This document shows positions 27,766-34,852 of a stretch of DNA of 64,000 nucleotides, piece by piece. Numbering within the stretch: position 1 is the first letter of the stretch; each line of letters starts with the position of its first letter. The stretch is taken from positions 62,001 through 126,000 of the forward strand of contig CAVZEV010000013.1 of assembly GCA_963774405.1 (NCBI GenBank). Direction: 5' to 3'. Origin of the DNA: VRUE01 sp963774405 (GTDB lineage Bacteria > Actinomycetota > Thermoleophilia > Solirubrobacterales > 70-9). The notes beneath the pieces were generated by a model. That model did no database searches, was not told the DNA's origin, and worked only from the letters and a program-made list of their open reading frames with translations. Made by a program: the position numbers and the translations under genes.

Positions 27766-28160
27766 AGGTCGTCGTCAACGTCGACGGCGGCGCCCGCGGC
27801 AATCCCGGGCCGGCGGCGATCGCCGCCGTGGTTCAGGACGCCGATGGGGGAGTGCTGGAGGAGCGGGGCGAGAGGATCGGGCGGGCGACCAACAACGTCG
27901 CCGAGTACAAAGCGCTGCTGCTCGGGATCGAGATGGCGGGCGCCCTCGGAGCCAAAGAACTGGATCTGGTCGGCGACTCCGAGCTGATCGTCAAGCAGGT
28001 CAAAGGCGAGTACAAGGTCAAGGACGCGACGATGCGCGAGCTGCATGGGCAGGTGAAGGAGGCGCTGCGCGGGTTCGACAGCTGGTCGATTCGCCACGTG
28101 CGCCGCGAGCACAACGCCGAGGCGGATCGCCTCGTCAACCAGGCGCTCGATGGCGGCTGA
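27762..28160 (+). CDS. RNase HI-like protein
   Basis: A 132-residue ribonuclease H fold protein that would cut RNA in RNA-DNA hybrids. The catalytic residues are in place: D in VVVNVDGGARGNPGPAA, E in NNVAEYKALLLGI, D in LVGDSELIVKQV, and the C-terminal D in REHNAEADRLVNQAL. It is of the short type, without an N-terminal hybrid-binding domain. It overlaps the VOC gene by 11 nt. Together with RnhB this gives the window one RNase H of each type. Confidence 0.9.
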   Translation: MKVVVNVDGGARGNPGPAAIAAVVQDADGGVLEERGERIGRATNNVAEYKALLLGIEMAGALGAKELDLVGDSELIVKQVKGEYKVKDATMRELHGQVKEALRGFDSWSIRHVRREHNAEADRLVNQALDGG

Positions 28161-28644
28161 GCCGATCGATCCCGGCGTCGACATCGGCCACGTCCACCTC
28201 AAGGTGGCCGACCTCGACCGCGCCCTGGCCTTCTACTGCGACGTGCTCGGCTTCGAGCTGCAGCAGCGCTTCGGCGAGGAGGCGGCCTTCGTCTCGGCCG
28301 GCGGCTACCACCACCACATCGGCCTCAACACCTGGCACTCGAAGGGCGGCAGCCCGCCGCCGCCGGGCAGCACCGGCCTCTTCCACCTGGCGATCCGCTA
28401 CCCGACCCGCCGCGCCCTCGCCGACGCCCTGCAGCGCCTAATCGACAACGGCATCCCGCTCGGCGGCGCCTCCGACCACGGCGTCAGCGAGGCGCTCTAC
28501 CTCGAGGACCCCGACCGCAACGGCATCGAGCTCTACTGGGACCGTCCCAAAGACGAGTGGCCCCAGCCGGCGCCCGGAGAGAAGGTGGCGATGTACACGC
28601 GACCGCTCGACCTCCACGACCTTCTCGCCGAGTTGAATCGGTAA
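28150..28644 (+). CDS. VOC family (glyoxalase/dioxygenase-like) protein
   Basis: A 164-residue vicinal-oxygen-chelate protein. Paired beta-alpha-beta modules are visible: IGHVHLKVADLDRALAFYCD (with the metal-ligand His) and VSEALYLEDPDRNGIELYWD (with the Glu ligand). The YHHHIGLNTW segment is typical of catechol-2,3-dioxygenase-like VOC proteins. The substrate is unknown. It is the last gene of the hypothetical-RNase HI-VOC cluster. Confidence 0.85.
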   Translation: MAAEPIDPGVDIGHVHLKVADLDRALAFYCDVLGFELQQRFGEEAAFVSAGGYHHHIGLNTWHSKGGSPPPPGSTGLFHLAIRYPTRRALADALQRLIDNGIPLGGASDHGVSEALYLEDPDRNGIELYWDRPKDEWPQPAPGEKVAMYTRPLDLHDLLAELNR

Positions 28645-28774
28645 AGGCGCCCCGGCCCGCGACGGGGGAGGGAGAAACCGCCGCGGACCCAAGGCGTCAC
28701 GAACGGCAACAGCGTACCAAATATTGGGTAGCGCCTTGTCATATGTTTTGCTGGGCGGGTGCCCTCCTCGGTGC

Positions 28775-28804
28775 TTGACCAACTTGACCAAGCGCTGCTA
28801 CCTT
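28775..28804 (+). promoter_or_regulatory. Promoter of the chromosomal Phd/VapC pair
   Basis: A -35 box TTGACC at 28775-28780 and a -10 box TACCTT at 28799-28804 are separated by 18 nt. The antitoxin ATG follows 6 nt later, so the mRNA should start at or very near the start codon. The -35 lies in a repeated TTGACCAA (28775 and 28784), bounded by GCTTG and CAAGC, which could be the antitoxin operator. Confidence 0.6.
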
Positions 28805-28810
28805 GACGCC

Positions 28811-29038
28811 ATGGCTCGGACAGTCACCATCGGCGAGGCAAAGACCAACTTCTCAAAGCTCGTGCGCCGTGCCGAGGCCGGCGAGGAGATCGTCGTGCGC
28901 CGCGGTGCCGAGCCGGTTGCGCGGATCATGCCCTTGGAGAAGCATGGCGGCGTTACCGGCCGTGGCTCGATGAAGGGCGAGATCCGGATTGGCGCGGGTT
29001 TCGACGAGCCGCTCGAGGAATTTGCCGAGTACATGTGA
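28811..29038 (+). CDS. Type II antitoxin, Phd/YefM family
   Basis: A 75-residue antitoxin. The N-terminal DNA-binding fold of the Phd/YefM family is clear (TVTIGEAKTNFSKLVRRAE, GEEIVVRRGAEPVARIMP); the C-terminal part (FDEPLEEFAEYM) should wrap the toxin. It is followed 3 nt later by a PIN-domain toxin. Autorepression through the promoter repeats is likely. Confidence 0.9.
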   Translation: MARTVTIGEAKTNFSKLVRRAEAGEEIVVRRGAEPVARIMPLEKHGGVTGRGSMKGEIRIGAGFDEPLEEFAEYM

Positions 29039-29041
29039 GCG

Positions 29042-29422
29042 GTGGCGCGGCTGCTGGTCGATAGCCATGTTCTGCTGTGGCACCTCCTGGACGATCCTCG
29101 CCTCGAACCTGAGCCAACCGCCGCAATCGAGGCGGTCGATGCGCAGGTTCTGGTCAGCGCCGCGTCCCTCTGGGAGATCGCGATCAAGGCCGGGTTGGGC
29201 AAGCTCGACGCCCCCGACGATCTCCCCGAGCGAGTCCAGCAGCTCGGCTTCGAGCTGCTGCCGGTCACGGCAGAGCACGCCTGGCAGGTCCGACACCTGC
29301 CGCCCCTTCATCGCGACCCCTTCGATCGGCTGTTGATCGCTCAGGCACAGGTGGAGCAACTCCCGATCGTGACTGCGGACCCCTCATTCAACAGCTACGA
29401 AGTGAAGGTCGTCTGGGGTTAG
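29042..29422 (+). CDS. PIN-domain toxin (VapC-like)
   Basis: A 126-residue PIN-domain RNase partner of the Phd-type antitoxin. Acidic catalytic residues are in LLVDSHVLLWHL (D), LWEIAIKAGLGKL (E), HRDPFDRLLIAQA (D) and VTADPSFNSY (D). It starts at GTG 29042. It is the last chromosomal gene before the tRNA-Gly integration site, so it may be part of the host or an older insertion. Confidence 0.9.
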   Translation: MARLLVDSHVLLWHLLDDPRLEPEPTAAIEAVDAQVLVSAASLWEIAIKAGLGKLDAPDDLPERVQQLGFELLPVTAEHAWQVRHLPPLHRDPFDRLLIAQAQVEQLPIVTADPSFNSYEVKVVWG

Positions 29423-29520
29423 CCGGGACAGGGCGGCGCGCCTTGAGAAGACGTCTGGCGAGGAGCCATCGTCCCGCCGAAAGCAGGAGACCGCATCGCC
29501 AAGCTAGAATCCGCCCCCGT

Positions 29521-29594
29521 GCGGCTGTAGCTCAGCTGGCTAGAGCGTCTGCTTGCCATGCAGAAGGTCGTCGGTTCGAATCCGATCAGCCGCT
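29521..29594 (+). tRNA. tRNA-Gly(GCC)
   Basis: A complete cloverleaf: acceptor GCGGCTG pairs with CAGCCGC (discriminator T), D arm GCTC/GAGC, anticodon stem TCTGC/GCAGA around the loop TTGCCAT giving anticodon GCC (29554-29556), variable region AGGTC, T arm GTCGG/CCGAT with loop TTCGAAT. No CCA is encoded. Its 3' half is repeated four times downstream, marking it as the integration target of the island array. Confidence 0.97.
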
Positions 29595-29600
29595 TCGCCC

Positions 29601-29627
29601 GGAAGCCCGCTCCCAGAGCGGGCTTCC
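29601..29627 (+). terminator. Hairpin downstream of tRNA-Gly
   Basis: GGAAGCCCGCTC-CCA-GAGCGGGCTTCC, a perfect 12-bp stem just after the tRNA, followed by GCGTTTC. Diverged versions follow the tRNA 3' repeats at 51807 and 63746, indicating that incoming elements carry their own tRNA tail plus terminator. Confidence 0.75.
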
Positions 29628-29678
29628 GCGTTTCTGGGGTCGGGCGCGGAGATGTCCCGGACAGGCTCGTTGGCCGCT

Positions 29679-29700
29679 CGCTGCCCAATCGCTGCCCAAT
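29679..29700. repeat. Tandem 11-bp repeats at the left end of island 1
   Basis: CGCTGCCCAAT occurs twice in direct succession (29679-29689, 29690-29700), 85 bp from the tRNA end. The same half-site forms the inverted repeat at the island's right end (42241-42273). Probable recombination-protein binding sites. Confidence 0.6.
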
Positions 29701-29766
29701 CAACCCTTCTTCTCGGATACGCGATGCAGCGATTCCGCCACCGGACAAGCGAGACTAGTTGGGTCG

Positions 29767-30918
29767 ATGAGCGATCAAACTGCTGCCATTGCGGCTGTGT
29801 CGTGGGTGCTTGAGCTGCCCCGTGACCTCGGGCTCCCCGATGACACTTTCTCGTCAACCGGCGTGGCTGGTGACGTGCCGCCAGGATGGAAAGGGCAGCT
29901 AGGCGAGCTTCCGGAGTGGCCAGGTTGCGAGTTCCAGGGGATTCCGAGACGCCGCCTACGGTTTCGTCGCGCCTATGTCGGCATTGGCATGCCAACCGAG
30001 GCAACTGACCGAACCTTCAGTGACCTTATGCGCTTGAAGGGATTGAAGAAGCTGCACCACGCCATGGGGTTGCGCCGAATGTCGCGACGAGGAGTCAAGG
30101 AGTGGAAGACCGTCTGCCAGATGACGAAGTGGTATGCGGGAGAGGAACTCGACGCAGTGAACGAGTCGAGCGATTCCAAGACGCCTCTTGAACGAGGTTT
30201 CGTGGAGATGCTTGCGGACCTGGACTTGTGGCTCCAGGCATATGGGTTGGTTTCGGGCGACCTTGAAATCGGGTCAATTGCGCTACACGATCTTCCGGCA
30301 GCCGTTCCCTGGACTATTCACCACAAGCAGTCACCGGACGCACCCGAGTTTGCCTTCACGGGTCTACTGCCGATCCACGACAGGGCTCCGAACCTGCTCC
30401 CCGTCCGTGGAAGTCAGGAGGCGGCAAAAGAGGCAGGAATTATCGTGGCGACTAACGCTGAGACCGCCCCCGCCTTCACGGCTTTTACCTTGCTCTTCCA
30501 GGCTCAAGCTTCCGCAGTGGCGGGCAGGGGTCGCCAGGCAACGATTGACGCGGGCACGGCCGTCGAGTCGCTTGTAGCACTCGTCATCAAAGAAGCCCTT
30601 CGTGCAGAAGGTGCGCCGGATACCGATATTGCTGACACCCTCAGTCAAAGATGGCCAACCGTCTTCAATCGCGAGCTTCTAAAGGCTCTCGGAATTTCAC
30701 CTGGCGAAGGAGGAGCCGAGCATTCGAAGTGGTGGAGGGTCCATTACAAACGAAGAAACGACGCAGTGCACAGCGGCGCGACCCCTAGCAGGGATGCTGC
30801 GCTCGAAATGGTTTCTGATACCTGGGATCTGTTCGACTGGGTTGGAAGAAAGGCACGTGTCCATGGCAGCCTGAGCAAGCTGGGCAAATCAATCACGGTG
30901 ATGAGGAAGAGGCCCTAG
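29767..30918 (+). CDS. HEPN-like domain protein
   Basis: A 383-residue protein of unknown function. Near the C-terminus it has VHYKRRNDAVHSGATPSRD, matching the RNxxxH-type motif of HEPN domains, preceded by a helical region (AGTAVESLVALVIKEALRAE). The rest has no motif I know. ATG 29767 is the first start after the tRNA and gives a coding-like N-terminus; an open frame from 29443 runs through the tRNA and is rejected. Base composition is visibly less GC-rich than core genes, in keeping with transfer. It is 1 nt to 46 nt from the next gene. Confidence 0.7.
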   Translation: MSDQTAAIAAVSWVLELPRDLGLPDDTFSSTGVAGDVPPGWKGQLGELPEWPGCEFQGIPRRRLRFRRAYVGIGMPTEATDRTFSDLMRLKGLKKLHHAMGLRRMSRRGVKEWKTVCQMTKWYAGEELDAVNESSDSKTPLERGFVEMLADLDLWLQAYGLVSGDLEIGSIALHDLPAAVPWTIHHKQSPDAPEFAFTGLLPIHDRAPNLLPVRGSQEAAKEAGIIVATNAETAPAFTAFTLLFQAQASAVAGRGRQATIDAGTAVESLVALVIKEALRAEGAPDTDIADTLSQRWPTVFNRELLKALGISPGEGGAEHSKWWRVHYKRRNDAVHSGATPSRDAALEMVSDTWDLFDWVGRKARVHGSLSKLGKSITVMRKRP

Positions 30919-30964
30919 CTTGGCCCGTTTGCGATCCATTCTGAGAAGGCGGGGGAGCGACCCG

Positions 30965-32614
30965 ATGGACAAGAAGAATGCGCTTCCGAAGCTTGCCGAG
31001 GAGCCGCAGGAGGCTCGTGATGGATGGAAGTTTCCAGATGCGGATGAGGTGGTCTACCGCCTCGGTCTGTCGTGTGACCCTGTGCCCGGCCTGCCGATTG
31101 AACTTGCCGTCGGAGACGTAGAGATCGAGTTCGTACACGGACCTATTCGGGCACAGCAGACTTTGCTGCGACAGCGGTTTGGCGTACCAGTCATCTTCGA
31201 CAAGTCGATGCGGCGGGATGACGTGGCGGCAAACGAGGTGATTACGCTTCTTTCAATCACCACTCCTCCTCCAGAGTCTCTCGAGGATGGCTTTGCGGAG
31301 TGGAGACCCCGGGCTCTCGCTGCTGCCGGGATGCTGGCGGCAGTCCTTGACGAGCGCGTTGCAGGTCACGAGGTCTTCGAGGACGCGATTCTTTTTTGCG
31401 AAGGTAAGTTCGTGGGCGCGGCCGATATGCGCGGGAGGGTCATGACCTATCTGCCTTTTGAGGTGAGTACTGCTGACCGCCGCGCCTTGGATCGACTCGG
31501 AGAACTAGTGGCTTCCGAGTCATCTCCCGTGGCACGTGCCGCTCGGCTGTATCGCCGAGCGGCACTAGAGGGACCAACCGCTGACGCCTACGCAATGCTC
31601 TGGGTTGCTGCGGAGTGCTTCAGTGAACATCGGAGCCCTTCAAGGAAGGACATTGAAAAGGCTCTGCGCACCGGAGGAATGGATCCCGATGGACTTCCAA
31701 TCAGCATTGGGCGCCTGATCGATCTAAGGGGCAAGATCCAGCATCATGGAGTCGAGGCAGACGATCGGCTCACGCTGGCGTTCTACGAGATGGAGGCCGT
31801 AGTACGGACGCTGATACGGCAGGAGGCAGAGATTGAGGGCGGTTGGTGGCCCGCTGCTGACAATCCAGCAGGATTCTCCGCACCCTTCGATTCTGCCGTT
31901 GCAGCGGCCCAGCAAGATCGTGAGACCGAATGGCACAGAGGTGAGCTTCCGGCCGTTGAGGTGCCAGTCGAGCTACGCGTTCCCCGCCGGACTGCAAACC
32001 CTCATCTAGACCCGAGGCTGGAAATCGATCCGCGTATCGGCGATTCAGCCCCTCTCATCGCCGCATGCGTCTTGGATGCGATCGAATGGCTTGATCCGGA
32101 GATGTCTCTCAGAATCGACTATGAGCGGCCGGAGAGCGCCCCGAGCGACCTTACTGCTGCCGCAAGCGCGGAGCGCCTATGGATTACCCAAGAGCGGCTG
32201 GACGCGGCTGCCCTAGATGATCCGGTTGGCTTCGTCAGTCTAGTATGGGAGCTAGTCCCGATGGTCGGATTCGCCTACGCTCAGCGCCTCGGAATCGAGA
32301 GCCGCGGGAACGGGGTAGCCATGGTGGAGGCAGTTGGTGCTCGGCTGCAATATCTGCGCCTGGTGAAGCACGGTGAGTTTCCTGTAGACGAGCTTGTAAT
32401 GCCATCGGGCACCGATCTACAGTCGCTGGGGAAGCTTTCCGGATGGGCCGCGGGAGGGGATACGAGGGCCTTGACCAGCGTTGAGGCACTGACGGGAGAT
32501 GCCTACGACTTGGCCTCATCGATCCTCGCAGTTCTTGCGGAGACGCCCCTCGCGGCCCCTGTTCATGTGCTCGACTCAGTTCAAGAAATCCACTCAGACA
32601 GTCGTATCCCCTAG
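30965..32614 (+). CDS. Large HEPN-like protein
   Basis: A 549-residue protein of unknown function. A central segment GRLIDLRGKIQHHGVEADD, preceded by AYAMLWVAAECFSEHRSP, resembles HEPN-family C-terminal motifs (RxxxxHHG), as in abortive-infection-type Apea/DUF4145-like proteins. The C-terminal 200 residues are unlike anything I know. ATG 30965 has a GGGGGAG site 8 nt upstream; TTG 30920 would add 15 residues. It is co-directional with the preceding HEPN-like gene, so the two may work as a pair. Confidence 0.68.
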   Translation: MDKKNALPKLAEEPQEARDGWKFPDADEVVYRLGLSCDPVPGLPIELAVGDVEIEFVHGPIRAQQTLLRQRFGVPVIFDKSMRRDDVAANEVITLLSITTPPPESLEDGFAEWRPRALAAAGMLAAVLDERVAGHEVFEDAILFCEGKFVGAADMRGRVMTYLPFEVSTADRRALDRLGELVASESSPVARAARLYRRAALEGPTADAYAMLWVAAECFSEHRSPSRKDIEKALRTGGMDPDGLPISIGRLIDLRGKIQHHGVEADDRLTLAFYEMEAVVRTLIRQEAEIEGGWWPAADNPAGFSAPFDSAVAAAQQDRETEWHRGELPAVEVPVELRVPRRTANPHLDPRLEIDPRIGDSAPLIAACVLDAIEWLDPEMSLRIDYERPESAPSDLTAAASAERLWITQERLDAAALDDPVGFVSLVWELVPMVGFAYAQRLGIESRGNGVAMVEAVGARLQYLRLVKHGEFPVDELVMPSGTDLQSLGKLSGWAAGGDTRALTSVEALTGDAYDLASSILAVLAETPLAAPVHVLDSVQEIHSDSRIP

Positions 32615-32677
32615 ACCGCCCACTGTGGCAACCGTGCGGCCTAACTCCACAGCGATTCCTATGGCGCCGCATCGGCA

Positions 32678-33907
32678 TTAGGTCGCCGCCGCAACGATGC
32701 CGTCCAAGGCCGCGCCGTGGTCGGTCTTTGAGGCGATGACCTTGGCGTAGAGGCCGAGGGTCATCTTGGGATCGGAGTGCCCAGCCTGGGCCATCACGTA
32801 GGGCACGTCGGCTCCGGCCGCGAGGAGAAGGGAGATGAAGGTGCGGCGGAGCGAGTGAGGCGTTACGGGCCCAATCGGCTCGCGCCCTTCTGCGCGGAGC
32901 GCCGAGTTCGCTCGCTCGACGGCGGTCGCCAGTAGCCGGTTGCGGACGTTCGAGGGGTTGTCGCGGTGGCCCTCGCGGGTCGCGAAAACGAAGTCGGTCG
33001 GTTTCGTGAACGAGCTTCCCGTCCGGTGCTCGGCGAGCAGATCGCGAAGCGTCGGAGTCAAATCGACATCTCGGATTCCGGCGTCGGTCTTGGAGGAGGC
33101 AACCCGCAACTGCCGACCATCGAGGCTGACATCGCGCCAGCGCAGGTCGAGCGCCTCGCTGATCCGCAGCCCGGCGAGGGCGAGGGTTGCGAGGAGGGCG
33201 TGACGCCGACGAATGCCGCTGCGGTCTTCGGCGTCGAGTTCTCCGGCCGCACCGAGGAGCGCGGCAACCTGCTCCGGTTGCAAGTAGCTGCGGGACGGCT
33301 TGCTCTCCTTGAGGAGCCGCTTGCGACCCCTCGCGGGATTGCGGTCGAGGTAGCCGTACTCGACGGCCTGCTCCAAGATCGCGGCAAGGAGGCGGATCGT
33401 CTTGTTGATCGTGCCGTTCGACAGGGGACGGGGGACGCGCGTGCGCTTTGCCTTCGGAAGCGCGAGCTGCTTCTGTCGCGCCGACTCCATCGCCTTGCTC
33501 TCGCGCACCTTCGCCCGCCGGTAGCGGTCGATCTCCTCCACCGTGATCGCCGACAGTCTGTGATCGGCGAAGTACGGCAGGAGATGATTGGAGAGCCGCC
33601 AGCGGTAATCGACGCGCGTCTGCTCTCGCAGCTCGGGAGAGGAATCCTCAAGCCACTCGGAGGCGAACTCGTGGAAGGTGGGAACCTCCCCCGACGACTG
33701 CTCAGGTTCGGGGGCCGAAGGCTGCCAGATGCCCCGCTCGACATCGGCGAGCACATGTCGCAACTCACGTTCGGCCTTTGCGCGGTTCCAGCCCTCGCCG
33801 GACGTGCCGAGCGCGACGTACCGACGCTTCCCGTACGCGCGAAACCGGAGAGCCCAGGCGCGACGGTCCTTCGGCTCGACCACGCTGCCTGTCGCTTTGC
33901 GCGGCAT
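32678..33907 (-). CDS. int: Tyrosine-type site-specific integrase
   Basis: A 409-residue integrase with an N-terminal arm-binding/AP2-like domain (AWALRFRAYGKRRYVALGTS), a SAM-like core-binding domain, and a full catalytic set: R in ALAGLRISEALDLRW, HxxR in TPHSLRRTFISLLLAAG, H in QAGHSDPKMTLG and nucleophile Y in LGLYAKVIA. It is the only integrase in the four islands. It lies about 3.1 kb inside the element rather than next to the attachment site. A 29-codon ORF is translationally coupled upstream (TGATG overlap at 33905-33909). Confidence 0.93.
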   Translation of the reverse strand: MPRKATGSVVEPKDRRAWALRFRAYGKRRYVALGTSGEGWNRAKAERELRHVLADVERGIWQPSAPEPEQSSGEVPTFHEFASEWLEDSSPELREQTRVDYRWRLSNHLLPYFADHRLSAITVEEIDRYRRAKVRESKAMESARQKQLALPKAKRTRVPRPLSNGTINKTIRLLAAILEQAVEYGYLDRNPARGRKRLLKESKPSRSYLQPEQVAALLGAAGELDAEDRSGIRRRHALLATLALAGLRISEALDLRWRDVSLDGRQLRVASSKTDAGIRDVDLTPTLRDLLAEHRTGSSFTKPTDFVFATREGHRDNPSNVRNRLLATAVERANSALRAEGREPIGPVTPHSLRRTFISLLLAAGADVPYVMAQAGHSDPKMTLGLYAKVIASKTDHGAALDGIVAAAT

Positions 33908-33996
33908 CAGCGACCACCTCCGGCGATGGAGGCGGGGCGGGGTGAATGCGGGGGAGCGGCGGCGTGGCCGCGCTCCATAGGATCGGTATCAGCCAT
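33907..33996 (-). CDS. 29-residue ORF coupled to the integrase
   Basis: ATG at 33996 opens a 29-codon frame (MADTDPMERGHAAAPPHSP and on) whose TGA overlaps the integrase ATG. An AAGGAG box lies upstream within a leader that is duplicated before the regulator gene at 39456-39761. It may be a leader peptide that couples integrase translation, or a small protein. No homologue is known to me. Confidence 0.4.
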   Translation of the reverse strand: MADTDPMERGHAAAPPHSPRPASIAGGGR

Positions 33997-34040
33997 GAGG
34001 AGGGTCCATCTCCTTGTGGTCAGGCCCTCGGTTGGCGTTG
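33994..34040 (-). repeat. Duplicated leader sequence, copy 1 (integrase side)
   Basis: Read on the minus strand this contains GGCCTGACCACAAGGAGATG followed by GACCCTCCT and an ATG. Nearly the same stretch occurs at 39744-39790 in front of the winged-helix gene. The shared sequence includes the AAGGAG ribosome binding site and about 20 nt upstream. It suggests common post-transcriptional or transcriptional control of the integrase and the regulator operon. Confidence 0.6.
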
Positions 34041-34105
34041 GTGCGCCGCCGGGGGCCGCTTGTTGTTGACGACAACCGTACACCCAGGCGCGGCGAGCAC
34101 CTTCG

Positions 34106-34429
34106 TCATGACCGGCCCTGTCCGCGAACCGGCAGCAAGTTCGAGCCTCGCCGCTTCCTCCGAAGCGGACGCCTGCCCGGAGCAGGTTGGTCGGCAGCGC
34201 CAAGCAGCTCGCGGACCTTTGCCGGATCGAACCGGAGGCGAGCCTTTGGACCCTCGCCCAGGCGCACGACACCAAAGTCGTTGGCGTGCCCGTAAACGAA
34301 GTCCCGACTGACCCCGAAACGGCGTGCGATCTCGGCGGCATCGACCAGTTCGACGGTTGCGGGGCCGGGGCGCAGCAGGTCAGCCACTCGTGCCGCCACT
34401 GCCTCGATGTCCGCTTCGCTGAGGGCCAT
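34106..34429 (-). CDS. HTH DNA-binding protein, excisionase-like
   Basis: A 107-residue protein with a MerR/excisionase-type helix-turn-helix (VDAAEIARRFGVSRDFVYGH) and a wing (FGVVRLGEGPKARLRFDPAKVRELL), then a basic tail RRPLRRKRRGS. ATG 34429 has GGAG 9 nt upstream; upstream ATG 34441 is in frame, and the open frame extends much further into non-coding-like sequence. Position next to int and relaxase suggests a recombination directionality factor or transfer regulator. Confidence 0.7.
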   Translation of the reverse strand: MALSEADIEAVAARVADLLRPGPATVELVDAAEIARRFGVSRDFVYGHANDFGVVRLGEGPKARLRFDPAKVRELLGAADQPAPGRRPLRRKRRGSNLLPVRGQGRS

Positions 34430-34852
34430 CGCTATCTCCATCCGATCCGAGCGCCCATCGCCCCGTATACGTCCGCGACGGCGGGCAAACGCCCCCGGAG
34501 ATTCCCCGCCGCCGGTCGTGTTTCGTCCACGCGCCTCACGCCTCCCCTGTCCAGCGCGGGCGGCGGTTGCATCGCGCCCCAGGCCAAAACAACCAAGGCA
34601 GAAAGCATGCAAATCAGAAAGCCAGAACCAAAGAACGAAGGCAACCGAGAGCCAGAAGGCCAAGGCACTCAGGACAGCCAGAAAGCTGCCCTGAGAAGCC
34701 ATCCAGGTCCCGCCCCAACAGCCAACAGCAACCACCCTCACGCCCTATCACTGAAGTGAATCTCTGGGGGCGCTCCGCCTCCCCACCGGACATCAAGGGC
34801 AGATGCAACATCTGCCCGATGCAAACGCCCTCCCGGCCGGACACCGCTACCG
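34430..34852 (+). other. Candidate origin of transfer and intergenic region before the relaxase
   Basis: No gene is seen in this 423-nt stretch. From about 34580 to 34750 the plus strand is rich in A, G and C and almost free of T, a strand asymmetry unlike the flanks. Two inverted repeats occur: CTCAGGACAGC/GCTGCCCTGAG (34668-34695, one mismatch) and the perfect GGGCAGATG-CAA-CATCTGCCC (34797-34817), the latter ending 35 nt before the relaxase ATG. MobF relaxases recognise hairpins beside nic sites, so this is the best oriT candidate. Confidence 0.5.

Noticed and set aside
29443..29766. N-terminal extension of the first island 1 protein through the tRNA gene
   Set aside because: It would translate the tRNA-Gly on its sense strand; the sequence is not coding-like and ATG 29767 is a good start.
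34430..34741. Hydrophobic N-terminal extension of the HTH protein, suggesting a membrane-bound regulator
   Set aside because: The hydrophobic run is the complement of the purine-rich region before the relaxase. A start at 34429 with a GGAG box gives a normal HTH protein.
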